Part shown: positions 34,915-43,942 of the stretch, piece by piece | Numbering within the stretch: the stretch's first letter is position 1 | Layout: the number at the start of each line of letters is the position of its first letter | Origin: Cytophagales bacterium | GTDB taxonomy: Bacteria; Bacteroidota; Bacteroidia; Cytophagales; Cytophagaceae | Reading direction: 5' to 3' | DNA length: 64,000 nt | Assembly (NCBI GenBank): GCA_004294225.1 | Contig: REBA01000023.1 | Coordinates: 1 to 64,000, forward strand | Notes under the pieces: model-generated | What the model saw: only the letters and a program-made list of their open reading frames with translations | The model's database searches: none | What the model was told of the DNA's origin: nothing | Position numbers and translations under genes: made by a program

Positions 34915-36990
34915 ATGAAAAAATTAAATCTAGCTTTAATTCTACTATTAAGTTTTCTATTCAATGCTTGCAAAAAACAAATAGAATCACCCAAATGGAA
35001 TGTGGATGTCTTAGCTCCAATAATAAAATCTAGCCTAAGCATAAAAAGCCTTGTTGAAGACAGTACTTATCAACTTGACAAAGACAGTAGTGTTATTCTA
35101 GTTTTCAAGCAGCAATTAGATTCCTTTAGTCTAAAAGGGCTCAACGAATTCCAAATTGCCCCTTTTTACAACAAAATAAAACTTTCCTCTCTAAAACTAA
35201 ATACCGACACTATTACCCAGTCAATCACCCTAGGGCAAATAGCAAGACAACTACTTACCAACCCAGACCAAAACCTAAGAACTGTTGGAATTGGGATTCT
35301 ATTTAGTCATGGAAGAAATTTAGACATTCCAGATTTTAATAACCTAACTACCGAAGGTGTTCCTTTTGATGTTACAGAATGGTTCAAATATGCGATAATC
35401 AAAAAAGGAAACCTTACTATCTCGCTTTTAAATCAGCTTCCTGTAACCGTTTCCAATATTCAGTTCGATTTAAAAAACACAACGCTGGAGCCACTGCTTG
35501 TATTAAGTTCAAATTTTTCAAATGTAAAACCCAATGAAACCCGAACCGAAACCGTTCAGCTCGACAATAAAAAAATAGAGGGTAGCTTACAAGTAAATAT
35601 CGCAGATTTAGATTTATTAGGTGGAAAAAACTTACTCGTAGATACCAATGCTGCTCTTAAACTTCAGGTTGTAATTACAGATATAGAGCTCGAAGAAGCA
35701 GATGCTATCTTCCCTGCCCAAAATGTTGTTGTAGACACAGTAGAAGTACCTATTACCCTTGTAGCAGGTGTAGAAGCAAAAAAAGCCACTTTAGAAAAAG
35801 GTTTAGTGAGAATAAAAGTATTGAGTACTATCCAAGATTCTTTATTTTATACCTACAAAATCCCTAATGCAATTACTCCTGAAGGAAAGCCTTTTGTTGT
35901 GAATGGTAAAGTACCACCAAGCAAAGGAGGCGTTGCAACCCAATATGAATTTATCGCCGACTTTAGTGGCTTCAAAATAGATATGAGAGGAGCTCCAGGG
36001 AAAGACACCGTAAACGCTTTTTATAGCGACTTTACTGCAGCGATAAGATTTTCTGGCAAACCCGTTTTTTTATCATTGACAAAAGATAGCCTAGAAATCA
36101 GCATCACTATGGAAAAACTAAAACCAGCTTATCTATTTGGATTTATCCAACAAGATACCCTCATAGAAGCCAATACCCCAGTAGATATATTTAATAACAT
36201 AAGTGCTGATGCTATAGACTTCAAACAAATCAACATGAAACTAAATATCAAAAATAGTTTTGGTGTAACCGTAGAAATAACTCCAGAATACCTAAAAGCA
36301 ACTGGTATTAATGGGCAAACAGCCTCCTTAATTGATGAAAATCTAATAGGAGTTTTAAGGGCAATACCAGCTGCATCAGACAACCCTCTTACTGGTACTT
36401 CATTAGAATTAAGCACCAAAAATGCTGCCCCACTTTTTAATACTATACCTAAAAATGTAGCTTATAAATTAAAAATAAAAACAGGGAAACAACTTTTTGT
36501 GGGTGGCCCCAAATTATATACTGATTTTGCCTATACCAACTCAACGATTGCACCTTCAATCACTATAGAAGCACCACTCAATTTTTCTGCAAAAAAACTC
36601 ATCTTACAAGACACGATAAGCTTAAATGACAATTTTAAAAATCAAATACGAAACGGGAAATTTATTATGCTTGTAAAAAATGGATTTCCTTTAAAAATAT
36701 TAATCAAACTAAAGTTCTTAGATAATAACAATAAAGTGCTTACTACTATTCTTCCTCAAGAAGCAATCAGCGAAGGCATACTTAATACTAACAATAAAGT
36801 CGCACAAGCGAGCAAAAGCAAAATCAATTATAACCTCAGTGAAGAAACCATGAGCAAAATAAACCAAGCCAACAAAATCCTAATTGAAGCACAATTCGAT
36901 ACCGCCCCCCCCAATACCCAAATAAAAATATACCACGATTATAAAATAGACCTTCAACTTATCGGAGATATCAATTATCAAGTCAACTAA
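34915..36990 (+). CDS. Large surface lipoprotein, unknown function
   Basis: This 691-residue protein has a lipoprotein signal peptide (LLLSFLFNAC, Cys near residue 19). The ATG at 34915 is preferred over the TTG three bases earlier. The mature chain is beta-rich with several similar modules of about 150-200 residues, and no enzyme motif is seen. A run of eight C (36905-36912), rare in this AT-rich DNA, encodes A-P-P about 30 residues from the end. The gene is followed after 5 bases by an outer-membrane barrel gene, so the two proteins probably act together at the outer membrane. Function unknown. Confidence 0.75.
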   Translation: MKKLNLALILLLSFLFNACKKQIESPKWNVDVLAPIIKSSLSIKSLVEDSTYQLDKDSSVILVFKQQLDSFSLKGLNEFQIAPFYNKIKLSSLKLNTDTITQSITLGQIARQLLTNPDQNLRTVGIGILFSHGRNLDIPDFNNLTTEGVPFDVTEWFKYAIIKKGNLTISLLNQLPVTVSNIQFDLKNTTLEPLLVLSSNFSNVKPNETRTETVQLDNKKIEGSLQVNIADLDLLGGKNLLVDTNAALKLQVVITDIELEEADAIFPAQNVVVDTVEVPITLVAGVEAKKATLEKGLVRIKVLSTIQDSLFYTYKIPNAITPEGKPFVVNGKVPPSKGGVATQYEFIADFSGFKIDMRGAPGKDTVNAFYSDFTAAIRFSGKPVFLSLTKDSLEISITMEKLKPAYLFGFIQQDTLIEANTPVDIFNNISADAIDFKQINMKLNIKNSFGVTVEITPEYLKATGINGQTASLIDENLIGVLRAIPAASDNPLTGTSLELSTKNAAPLFNTIPKNVAYKLKIKTGKQLFVGGPKLYTDFAYTNSTIAPSITIEAPLNFSAKKLILQDTISLNDNFKNQIRNGKFIMLVKNGFPLKILIKLKFLDNNNKVLTTILPQEAISEGILNTNNKVAQASKSKINYNLSEETMSKINQANKILIEAQFDTAPPNTQIKIYHDYKIDLQLIGDINYQVN

Positions 36991-36995
36991 TCTAT

Positions 36996-38264
36996 ATGTA
37001 CTTTAAAACGCTTTTCTTTCTTCTTTTTCTTACTTTTCTAAGTTCAGTAGTCAGGCTTAAGGCTCAAATTAATAGCAATAATATTGATAGAAATTTTTTA
37101 GATCAGAATCAATTATATATCCACCCTAGTGCTTCAAACAAAATACTTCTCAACACAACTTACGAAATTGAAATGGCATCTAATGCCCTTACCAATTCTT
37201 TTATGAAAGCAGCACTATTCAAGGGCTTTATTGATGAAAAAGAAAAAAACGATGTAAGTAAACACCTCAGTCAACGAAATACCCTTGGCTTAGAAACTAA
37301 CTTTGCCATTCACGCATTATTTAGAAAACCTAAATATGCTGTCATTGCTGGAATAGGACACAGAGAGCTACTATATACAAAATTTTCAAGTGGTTTATTC
37401 GAAACTATTTTCAGAGGGAACAAAATGTATACAGGACAAAATGTAGAATTAGGGAACACCAATATAGGATATCTCAATTACGATTACTTATATATTGGGT
37501 TAAATAAATCAATTAAAAACTTCAATATTTACTCTTCAATTCAATTGATTAGAGGAGGATTCTGGCTAAATAGCAATATTGAAAAAGCCAAAATGTACAC
37601 CGAAGTTGATGGATCTTATATCAACTTCGATAGCCGATTAACTTTAAATTATAGCCCTAATAAATTTTCAACTTTCCCTTCTACAAGTGGTTTAGGGTCT
37701 GCTATCAACCTAGGCATAAATTGGACAAAGAATCAACATAAAATAAACTTTGAAATACGAGACCTAGGATTTATCTACTGGAAAAATCAGTCTAAATTCT
37801 CATTAGATTCCAATTATAAATATGAGGGAATAGAAGCCAATGATTTGTTCGATCAAAATGTTTTTGCATCAAACAACATAGAAATAGATACCATTGCTCA
37901 GAAAATAAAAGTACCTAAAAACACAGAAAATATTACCCAATTTATTCCTTCAACAATTATTGCCAATTATAACTTTCAATTAAATCCTAAAACAGAATTG
38001 TTTTTAGGAGTAAAACAAATTTTGCTATCTAGTTACCTCCCAAAAATTACCCTTAGAGCGCAATTTCAGATATTAAAATCACTTTATGTCCTACCAAGTA
38101 TCAATTATGGTGGATTTGGCAAACAAAGTCTAGAAATAGGACTTATCAAATCTTTCAATAAAACGTTAATCGCCTCTTGTAATCTGTATATTATTGAATA
38201 TCTTTTGTTCAATAAAAACACATTAGGTAGTGGTCTAAATTTTAGCCTTACAAAATCATTTTAA
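36996..38264 (+). CDS. Outer-membrane beta-barrel protein, DUF5723-like
   Basis: This 422-residue protein has a signal peptide (about 1-24, ending RLKAQ), then alternating amphipathic strands and a terminal LNFSLTKSF with C-terminal Phe, as expected for a barrel inserted by BAM. The opening DRNFLDQNQLYIHPSASNK and the NLGINW/FEIRDLGFIYW segments resemble DUF5723 proteins of Bacteroidota, a family without a known role. It is 5 bases after the lipoprotein gene and 15 bases before the transposase-like gene. Confidence 0.7.
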   Translation: MYFKTLFFLLFLTFLSSVVRLKAQINSNNIDRNFLDQNQLYIHPSASNKILLNTTYEIEMASNALTNSFMKAALFKGFIDEKEKNDVSKHLSQRNTLGLETNFAIHALFRKPKYAVIAGIGHRELLYTKFSSGLFETIFRGNKMYTGQNVELGNTNIGYLNYDYLYIGLNKSIKNFNIYSSIQLIRGGFWLNSNIEKAKMYTEVDGSYINFDSRLTLNYSPNKFSTFPSTSGLGSAINLGINWTKNQHKINFEIRDLGFIYWKNQSKFSLDSNYKYEGIEANDLFDQNVFASNNIEIDTIAQKIKVPKNTENITQFIPSTIIANYNFQLNPKTELFLGVKQILLSSYLPKITLRAQFQILKSLYVLPSINYGGFGKQSLEIGLIKSFNKTLIASCNLYIIEYLLFNKNTLGSGLNFSLTKSF

Positions 38265-38279
38265 CGTATAAGGTCATGT

Positions 38280-38855
38280 ATGTATAAATTCAATTCCATA
38301 ACATCACAAGACCTCATTGATAATACCTATGGATTGGAGGGTTCATTTTTCATCACCATCAATACCGCCAATAATGACCTACCCCTATCTACGATTAAAT
38401 CCAACAAAGTTATTCTAAGCCCCGCAGGAAAGATAGTTGAAAAAAGTCTATTAGAAATGGAAAAACATTTCTTGAATCTCAAAATAGAACACTACATTAT
38501 CATGCCTAACCATATTCATGCATTAATACATATCAATAACATTGACTTAGAACAGCTGATTATTTCTGGGGTGTCTCGTTTTGAAATGTCCTTTGGATTA
38601 ATGGTGGGGCGATTAAATCCATTTCTATTAAAAGGTTCTATTTTCCATGCTGTTACTTGGTTCAAAGCTTCTTCGCTTATAGAACTTCAAAAAAACAATT
38701 ATACCAAATTTTTATGGAAATCAGGATATTTCGATTTCACCATTCAAAACCAAACTTCCTACAACAATGTAGCAAAATACATTAACCATAATCCAGAAAA
38801 CTGGGAAGACGACCTAGACCACCCCGAAAATAATTACCGAAGCATCATCTACTAA
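38280..38855 (+). CDS. Y1 (IS200-like/RAYT-like) transposase-family protein
   Basis: This 191-residue single-strand DNA nuclease of the HUH type has metal-binding histidines in MPNH78-I-H80-AL, a VTWFKASS helix, the LWKSGYFDF segment and the candidate nucleophile Y167 in VAKYINHNPENW. These motifs match REP-associated tyrosine transposases rather than the shorter classical IS200 TnpA. No terminal hairpins are seen in the flanking 15- and 16-base gaps, and neither neighbour is interrupted. It looks like a resident gene in an operon rather than a mobile copy. Confidence 0.85.
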   Translation: MYKFNSITSQDLIDNTYGLEGSFFITINTANNDLPLSTIKSNKVILSPAGKIVEKSLLEMEKHFLNLKIEHYIIMPNHIHALIHINNIDLEQLIISGVSRFEMSFGLMVGRLNPFLLKGSIFHAVTWFKASSLIELQKNNYTKFLWKSGYFDFTIQNQTSYNNVAKYINHNPENWEDDLDHPENNYRSIIY

Positions 38856-38871
38856 ATTAAACCGAGAACTG

Positions 38872-39894
38872 ATGAAGCCTAAAATTGCTGACGCACTCAA
38901 TTTCTATTCTACACTCAGCCCTACTAAAATCGTCAATGCCTTTCAGCTCATCTCTAGCTATTACTTCTCTAGGCTTATTAACAAACCAATACATTGGGGA
39001 AAATTGGCTGCTATTGCATTCGAACCCACCACTTCATGTAATCTTCGTTGCCCTCAATGCCCAAGTGGAATTCGTTCTTTTACAAGACCGACTGGCAATT
39101 TAGACCAAACTCTATTTTACCAAACGATTGACGAAATAAAATCGCATCTGATGTACCTCACTTTTTATTTCCAAGGCGAACCCTATCTAAATCCTAAATT
39201 TTTGGAAATGGTCGCCTATGCAAACCAAAAAAACATCTATACCTCTACCTCTACCAATGCGCATTATCTAGACCAAGCTAATGCCAAAGCCACCGTAGAA
39301 TCGGGCTTAAATAGAATTATTATTTCTATAGACGGTACCGCTCAAGATACTTTTCAAAAATATAGAGTGGGTGGAAAATTAGATAAAGTAATAGAAGGAA
39401 CAAAAAATCTTATAGAATGGAAAAAAAAGTTAAAATCCTCTACTCCACACATCTTGTTTCAATTTATAGTAATGAAACATAACGAACATCAAATTGAAGA
39501 AATAAAGTCTTTGGCAAAAACAATTGGAGTGGACGAACTGCAACTCAAAACTGCACAGATTTATGACTATGAGCATGGTTCAGACCTTTTACCTACAAAC
39601 GAAAAATATTCAAGGTACCATAAAAGCCACAATTCTAATTACGAAATCAACAACCAATTGCTCAATCATTGCTGGAAAATGTGGCATTCTTGTGTAATCA
39701 CTTGGGATGGAAGTGTAGTACCTTGTTGTTTTGACAAAGATGCAAGCAATTCTTTAGGTCAATTAAGCCATGAAAAACTATCCTCTATTTGGAAAAACAA
39801 ACTTTATCAGAACTTCAGAACCAGAATTTCCAAATCTAGAAAAGAAATAGAAATTTGTAAAAATTGCTCTGAAGGAACAAAGATATTTCAATAA
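38872..39894 (+). CDS. Radical SAM/SPASM-domain protein
   Basis: This 340-residue protein has the radical SAM cluster motif C56-NLRC60-PQC63 after FEPTTS, the TFYFQGEPYLNP strand, and a C-terminal SPASM domain with Cys residues at 267 and in WHSC, VVPCCFD and ICKNC, enough for one or two auxiliary 4Fe-4S clusters. SPASM enzymes often modify peptides or proteins, but many Bacteroidota homologues are uncharacterised. No small precursor peptide is visible within about 1 kb. It ends the four-gene run and is followed by a strong terminator. Confidence 0.88.
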   Translation: MKPKIADALNFYSTLSPTKIVNAFQLISSYYFSRLINKPIHWGKLAAIAFEPTTSCNLRCPQCPSGIRSFTRPTGNLDQTLFYQTIDEIKSHLMYLTFYFQGEPYLNPKFLEMVAYANQKNIYTSTSTNAHYLDQANAKATVESGLNRIIISIDGTAQDTFQKYRVGGKLDKVIEGTKNLIEWKKKLKSSTPHILFQFIVMKHNEHQIEEIKSLAKTIGVDELQLKTAQIYDYEHGSDLLPTNEKYSRYHKSHNSNYEINNQLLNHCWKMWHSCVITWDGSVVPCCFDKDASNSLGQLSHEKLSSIWKNKLYQNFRTRISKSRKEIEICKNCSEGTKIFQ

Positions 39895-39927
39895 AAAAAG
39901 GCTTCTCTAAGAGAAGCCTTTTTTTAT
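39893..39927. terminator. Bidirectional intrinsic terminator
   Basis: AGGCTTCTC pairs with GAGAAGCCT across a three-base loop, with A7 on one side and T7 on the other. It serves both the radical SAM gene (+) and the T9SS cargo gene (-), whose stop is 18 bases away. Confidence 0.92.
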
Positions 39928-39944
39928 TATAAACTTTAAAAGAA

Positions 39945-40940
39945 TTATTTGTTGATTACTAATTTCTCAGTAGCACTCAAATTTCCTTTAGAAATTACTA
40001 CAGTATAAATTCCGTTAGGCAAATTATCGGTAGCTATTTCATGTTTAGTTTCGCCAGCTACAACAGCTTGATTATTGTTGTATACTTTTTGAGACAAAGA
40101 GTTGATGATAGAGATAGATACTTCATCTTGTTGTTTAGCATTGATAGTAACATTCACCAAGTCCGCAGCAGGATTAGGAGCTATACTTACTTTGTTTACT
40201 AAAGAGTTAAGTTTGTTTACACTATTAACAACATCTCCAAGTGTGATAGTACCAAAACCAGAAGGATCCGTCCAATTTCTATTTCCTCCGTTTTGATTCC
40301 ACATAGATTGAGCAGTTCTAGTAGCTATACCTTGATTGTTAGAAATATCAAAACCAATTTTCCTTCCTATAACAGGTATTAATGCAGGAGTTGTAAGAAA
40401 ATCCATTTCGAACCAAGACAACTCAAACTCCATAATATAACCATTAGCAGTTAACTTTGCCGCTTGTGCCACAACATTACCAACTTGTCCATTAGGGCTA
40501 GATACTTTGAGACTATCTAAATTTCCTGTAGGTGATCCAGAAACAATCTGAAAAGTTGATGCATTATATGCTCTTGGCCAGTTAGCTGGACAGTTTGAAG
40601 TTTTATCATTGGTCATGGAGAAAAAAAGCTCAATAGCGTCACCTGTACCTAGGTTAGCATCTACTACTTCTGCCACTACAAACAAGCTATTATCATTCCA
40701 TAATGCAGCCCATTTTGTGGTTTTATCGCAACCAGTAGCTGGTGGCATATTGCAATCAAGAGTTGAATTGTCAATACAGTTTTCAAGCATTTGCATACCT
40801 CCAGCCATATAGTCAGCATCTATTACACCATCTACTTTAATAGTACTTAAAGTCTTACCTACTGTATAATTTTTCATTTGAGCCATAGATAACGAGGCTA
40901 TAGAGGCAAACATGGTTGCTAAAATGTAATTTTTTATCAT
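39945..40940 (-). CDS. Secreted CBM9-like protein with T9SS type A sorting domain
   Basis: This 331-residue protein has a signal peptide (ends SLSMAQ), then a CBM9/DOMON-like beta-sandwich (about 25-235; TIKVDGVIDADYM, ALWNDNSLFVVAEVVD, GDAIELFFS) and a C-terminal T9SS type A domain (about 250-331; VSIAPNPAADLVNV, YNNN, LPNGIYTVVISKG, EKLVINK). The sorting domain directs export through PorU-type sortase and anchoring or release at the surface. Cysteines near residues 55-70 and 115 could form disulfides. There is no catalytic domain, so it is a binding protein, perhaps for a glycan or heme. A near-perfect promoter lies just upstream. Confidence 0.85.
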   Translation of the reverse strand: MIKNYILATMFASIASLSMAQMKNYTVGKTLSTIKVDGVIDADYMAGGMQMLENCIDNSTLDCNMPPATGCDKTTKWAALWNDNSLFVVAEVVDANLGTGDAIELFFSMTNDKTSNCPANWPRAYNASTFQIVSGSPTGNLDSLKVSSPNGQVGNVVAQAAKLTANGYIMEFELSWFEMDFLTTPALIPVIGRKIGFDISNNQGIATRTAQSMWNQNGGNRNWTDPSGFGTITLGDVVNSVNKLNSLVNKVSIAPNPAADLVNVTINAKQQDEVSISIINSLSQKVYNNNQAVVAGETKHEIATDNLPNGIYTVVISKGNLSATEKLVINK

Positions 40941-40975
40941 ATTTATAATTGTTTAAGGTTAGATTTATTACTTTT

Positions 40976-41007
40976 CAAAAATACTAAATAGAAATAGAAA
41001 TATCAAA
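40976..41007 (-). promoter_or_regulatory. Promoter of the CBM9-like T9SS cargo gene
   Basis: Read on the minus strand: TTTG (41007-41004), 20 bases, TATTTTTG (40983-40976). Both boxes match the Bacteroidota consensus and the start codon is 35 bases downstream. Confidence 0.7.
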
Positions 41008-41161
41008 ATTTTAATAAAATATTTTAATAATTAAAGAGAATTATTCGTCCATTATTAAGCTATTTTACATAGAATAGGACAAAAAGCTTGTCTATAAACA
41101 ACAATTTCAATAATATCTATTATATTGATTGTCGAAAAAAATACTCAAAATCTCTTCAATA

Positions 41162-41290
41162 ATGTGGGAATATAGCATCATCATTATCTTATTTCTTGGG
41201 GCATTATTTTATCTGACCAAGCATTTTTGGAAAACAGGCAAAGCAAATTCTTGTGGCTGTGGTACTAAAAAATCTTGTAAAAGCTCATAA
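41162..41290 (+). CDS. 42-residue Cys-rich single-pass membrane protein (FeoB-associated-like)
   Basis: ATG at 41162 to TAA at 41288-41290 encodes MWEYSIIIILFLGALFYLTK, a transmembrane helix, then HFWKTGKANSCGCGTKKSCKSS with three cysteines. The pattern of an N-terminal helix and a short C-terminal CGCG...C tail matches the FeoB-associated Cys-rich membrane protein family, which is often found beside feoB. No feoA or feoB is here. A strong terminator begins right at the stop, supporting a real transcribed gene. The role is unknown; binding iron or another metal is plausible. Confidence 0.65.
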   Translation: MWEYSIIIILFLGALFYLTKHFWKTGKANSCGCGTKKSCKSS

Positions 41291-41329
41291 AAAAAGCCAA
41301 TTGGCGAATTCTACCAATTGGCTTTTTTT
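41291..41329. terminator. Bidirectional intrinsic terminator
   Basis: AAAGCCAATTGG pairs with CCAATTGGCTTT across a nine-base loop, with A and T tracts on both sides. It lies between the 42-residue gene (+) and the DUF3127 gene (-), whose stop is 15 bases away. Confidence 0.92.
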
Positions 41330-41343
41330 ATGAATATTTTATT

Positions 41344-41724
41344 CTAAAAAGGCAAATCTCCCTCTTCAGTACCGCTAGATTTAAATGAACTTACCTCTGG
41401 GAAATCATCTGATTGCTCTCTTGAATTTGATGGTTTGCTAGAATTATTTCCAGCAGCATCAATTTTCCAAACTCTTAATTCGGTATACCACTTTTCATTA
41501 TATTCTCTAGACTCTATATTAAAAGAGATTTTCAATTCATCTCCTATTTCATATTTATGCAATAACTCTAGCTTTTCGTTCCATGCCTGAAAACAAGCTT
41601 TTTTCGGATATTGCCCAGTAATTTCTTCTATCAAGAAGTCTTGTTTTTTCCAAGGTCCTTTGGCACTTTGCCCTCCAATTTCGGGCATTACTTTTATGAG
41701 TTTTCCTACAAATTCTAAAGCCAT
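41344..41724 (-). CDS. DUF3127 domain protein (OB-fold-like)
   Basis: This 126-residue protein resembles DUF3127: MALEFVGKLIKVMPEIGG, then KKQDFLIEEITGQYPKKACFQAW and GDELKISFNIESREYNEKWYTELRVWKI. The strand pattern and the acidic C-terminal tail ending GDLPF recall single-stranded DNA-binding proteins, which also end in an acidic DLPF-like tip. This makes nucleic-acid binding a fair inference, not a demonstrated function. It starts one base after the FKBP gene stop, so the two are co-transcribed. Confidence 0.82.
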   Translation of the reverse strand: MALEFVGKLIKVMPEIGGQSAKGPWKKQDFLIEEITGQYPKKACFQAWNEKLELLHKYEIGDELKISFNIESREYNEKWYTELRVWKIDAAGNNSSKPSNSREQSDDFPEVSSFKSSGTEEGDLPF

Positions 41725-41725
41725 C

Positions 41726-42430
41726 TTATTTATCTATTGAGATTAATTCTACTTCAAATACAAGTGTTGCACCAGGACCAATTTTACCCCCTGCTCCTCT
41801 TTCGCCATAAGCCAATTCAGAAGGTACAAATAGCTTCCATTTTGACCCTGTTTTCATTAATTGAAGGGCTTCTACCCAACCTTTTATTACACCATTCACT
41901 GGGAATGAAGCTGGCTGACCTCTATCAACTGAACTATCAAATACTGTTCCGTCTATCAAAGTACCATGATAATGCGTGGTTACCTTATCAGTTTCTTTAG
42001 GAATTTCGCCATCACCTTCTTTCATAACTGAATATTGTAAGCCACTTGGTAATGTAACTACACCAGGTTTTTTCTTGTTTTCTTCAAGAAATTTCACTCC
42101 TAAGACTTTATTTTTTTCTGTTTTCTCTGCTTGAAGTTTCATAAAAAATTCATTCAGTATAGATTCAGCTTTTTCATTAGAAACCATTAGTGGATTACCT
42201 TTCATCACATCGGTAAAGGCTTTACTAAGCATTTCGGTACTAATATTGTCCATGCCTTGAGATTTCAAATTACTAGCAATATTTACCCCTAAAGCGTAAC
42301 TTACGCTATCAATGGTAGTCGTTGTTTTTGTCATTGTAGTTGTTTTTGTTTTTTTTGATTGCGCTTCTACTGTTCCCATTCCTATTGCTCCAGCTATAGT
42401 GAGTAGTATAATTTGTTTGTTGAAATTCAT
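41726..42430 (-). CDS. FKBP-type peptidyl-prolyl isomerase, FkpA/Mip-like
   Basis: This 234-residue exported isomerase has a signal peptide (ends GTVEAQ), an N-terminal helical dimerisation domain (about 40-115; SYALGVNIASNLKSQGMD) and a C-terminal FKBP domain (about 125-234; VTTHYHGTLIDGTVFDSSVDRGQPASFPV, GWVEALQLMKTGSKWKLFVPSELAYGERG). It would act as a folding helper in the periplasm. A Lys/Thr-rich linker follows the signal. DUF3127 follows directly downstream. Confidence 0.94.
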   Translation of the reverse strand: MNFNKQIILLTIAGAIGMGTVEAQSKKTKTTTMTKTTTTIDSVSYALGVNIASNLKSQGMDNISTEMLSKAFTDVMKGNPLMVSNEKAESILNEFFMKLQAEKTEKNKVLGVKFLEENKKKPGVVTLPSGLQYSVMKEGDGEIPKETDKVTTHYHGTLIDGTVFDSSVDRGQPASFPVNGVIKGWVEALQLMKTGSKWKLFVPSELAYGERGAGGKIGPGATLVFEVELISIDK

Positions 42431-42537
42431 AATTTTTTATTTTAAGATTTGCTAAGATAAGTTGATTTATTTGAAATATTAAATTTTGTTGGTGATAAAA
42501 CTAAGCTTAAAAATAGAAAGATTATTTTGAATGAACT

Positions 42538-43791
42538 TTATAAACGATTAAACCAAATCATTTTTTTATATATAATTAATAAAAAAATAAAGTAGTAAAT
42601 ATAATGAATGATTTGAGCAAACATGATTCCTTTTATTTCAAAATATTGACACAGTAAAAACCCAGAAATCAGATACACCAAATTAGCACTCGATTCCAAA
42701 AGTAAAAATGTCTTTGTTCGTGATTGAGCAAACAAAAGATAGGATAAAAAAAAGGAAATAAACTTAAACACATCAGCTATTATTTGCCAACTTATAAAAG
42801 CTCTTCCTGGCAAAAACTCTTTGCTGAACAACAACAACAACAACTCGTCTTTAGCCACATATACAATTACAAAACCCATTAAAGCCAATGGGAAAAAAAT
42901 CTTAAAATATTGAAATACAAATTTCCTTATCGCAAAATCGTCATTTACAATTGATACCAATCGAGGGAAATAGTTTATAGCAATTAATGAGGTGAAAGCT
43001 GTGGTATAAAAATCTGAAAGCTTCACTACTGCTTGCCAATAACCTACTTGATCTGCTGGAAAATAATTCATGGCTATTTGACGAACTCCAATTTCGGTAA
43101 TTTTTCCAAATGCCATTACTCCTACAGCAATGATTACGAAATTGAAAATTGCATTATAAATCTGCTTGTTTATAGCGAAGTGAATGTGTAAATATTTACT
43201 ATAAAAAAAGATAAAAAATACAACTGTAGTAATGGTGGTGGTAGCCAAACCTGAAACAACAGCAAGTATTGCCCATGAGAACCCCAGTTTTACGATGGCA
43301 AAGTACACCAAAAATACAGTAGCAATGCTTCCTATACTATTTATGGTGTTAAAGACTATAGTTTTTTGATTGGCCAAAAAAACCGACAATAATAAATATT
43401 GGATTAATAAAAAGACAATTCCCAAAGTTGCTACAAAAAACCACTTCCATATTCCTATACCATTTAAAAAAAAAGTTTTTGAAATAAATGGATGAAATAC
43501 TATTCCCAAAATAACGATGATAATAAAAACAATACCTGTAAGCACAAGCCCTGAAGTATAAACTTGATTTCTATATTCCTGATTTTTATCTGGTGCATTA
43601 TATTCTTTGATTAGCCCTTTATTAATTCCCTCGTTACAAATCAAAATAAAGGAAGAATATATGTTTTGTAAATGAGCAAGCAGTATTATACCTTGTGGAC
43701 CATAATGAATAGATATCATTTTATTGACAATAAAACTTGATATGGTTCTCACCACAATCCACATTATTGAGCTTATAGAAGATTTAAACAT
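42538..43791 (-). CDS. Wzx-like O-antigen/polysaccharide flippase
   Basis: This 417-residue inner-membrane protein has about 10-12 helices, fitting the polysaccharide biosynthesis (MOP/MATE) superfamily. The N-terminus SSISSIMWIVVRTISSFIVNKMISIHYGPQGIILLAHLQNI contains the family's first two helices, followed by EGINKGLIKEY, which is common in O-antigen translocases. It would flip a lipid-linked oligosaccharide to the periplasmic face. It is alone on its strand and divergent from asnB; no other clear polysaccharide genes are adjacent. Confidence 0.82.
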   Translation of the reverse strand: MFKSSISSIMWIVVRTISSFIVNKMISIHYGPQGIILLAHLQNIYSSFILICNEGINKGLIKEYNAPDKNQEYRNQVYTSGLVLTGIVFIIIVILGIVFHPFISKTFFLNGIGIWKWFFVATLGIVFLLIQYLLLSVFLANQKTIVFNTINSIGSIATVFLVYFAIVKLGFSWAILAVVSGLATTTITTVVFFIFFYSKYLHIHFAINKQIYNAIFNFVIIAVGVMAFGKITEIGVRQIAMNYFPADQVGYWQAVVKLSDFYTTAFTSLIAINYFPRLVSIVNDDFAIRKFVFQYFKIFFPLALMGFVIVYVAKDELLLLLFSKEFLPGRAFISWQIIADVFKFISFFLSYLLFAQSRTKTFLLLESSANLVYLISGFLLCQYFEIKGIMFAQIIHYIYYFIFLLIIYKKMIWFNRL

Positions 43792-43942
43792 TATTGATTT
43801 TTAATCCAAAAACGAAATATAATATTTTATTTCTGAATAGAAGTAGTAAAGAGAGCTAAACTACAATAATTTGAATTTTATTGACCTTATGGTTTCATAA
43901 CGCAATGTTTTCCTTATTTTAGCTTTCTAATTAATAGTTTAT

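Noticed and set aside
38265-38871. A complete IS200-like insertion sequence
   Set aside because: No terminal hairpins or target signatures are seen, gaps to neighbours are only 15-16 bases, and both neighbours look intact.
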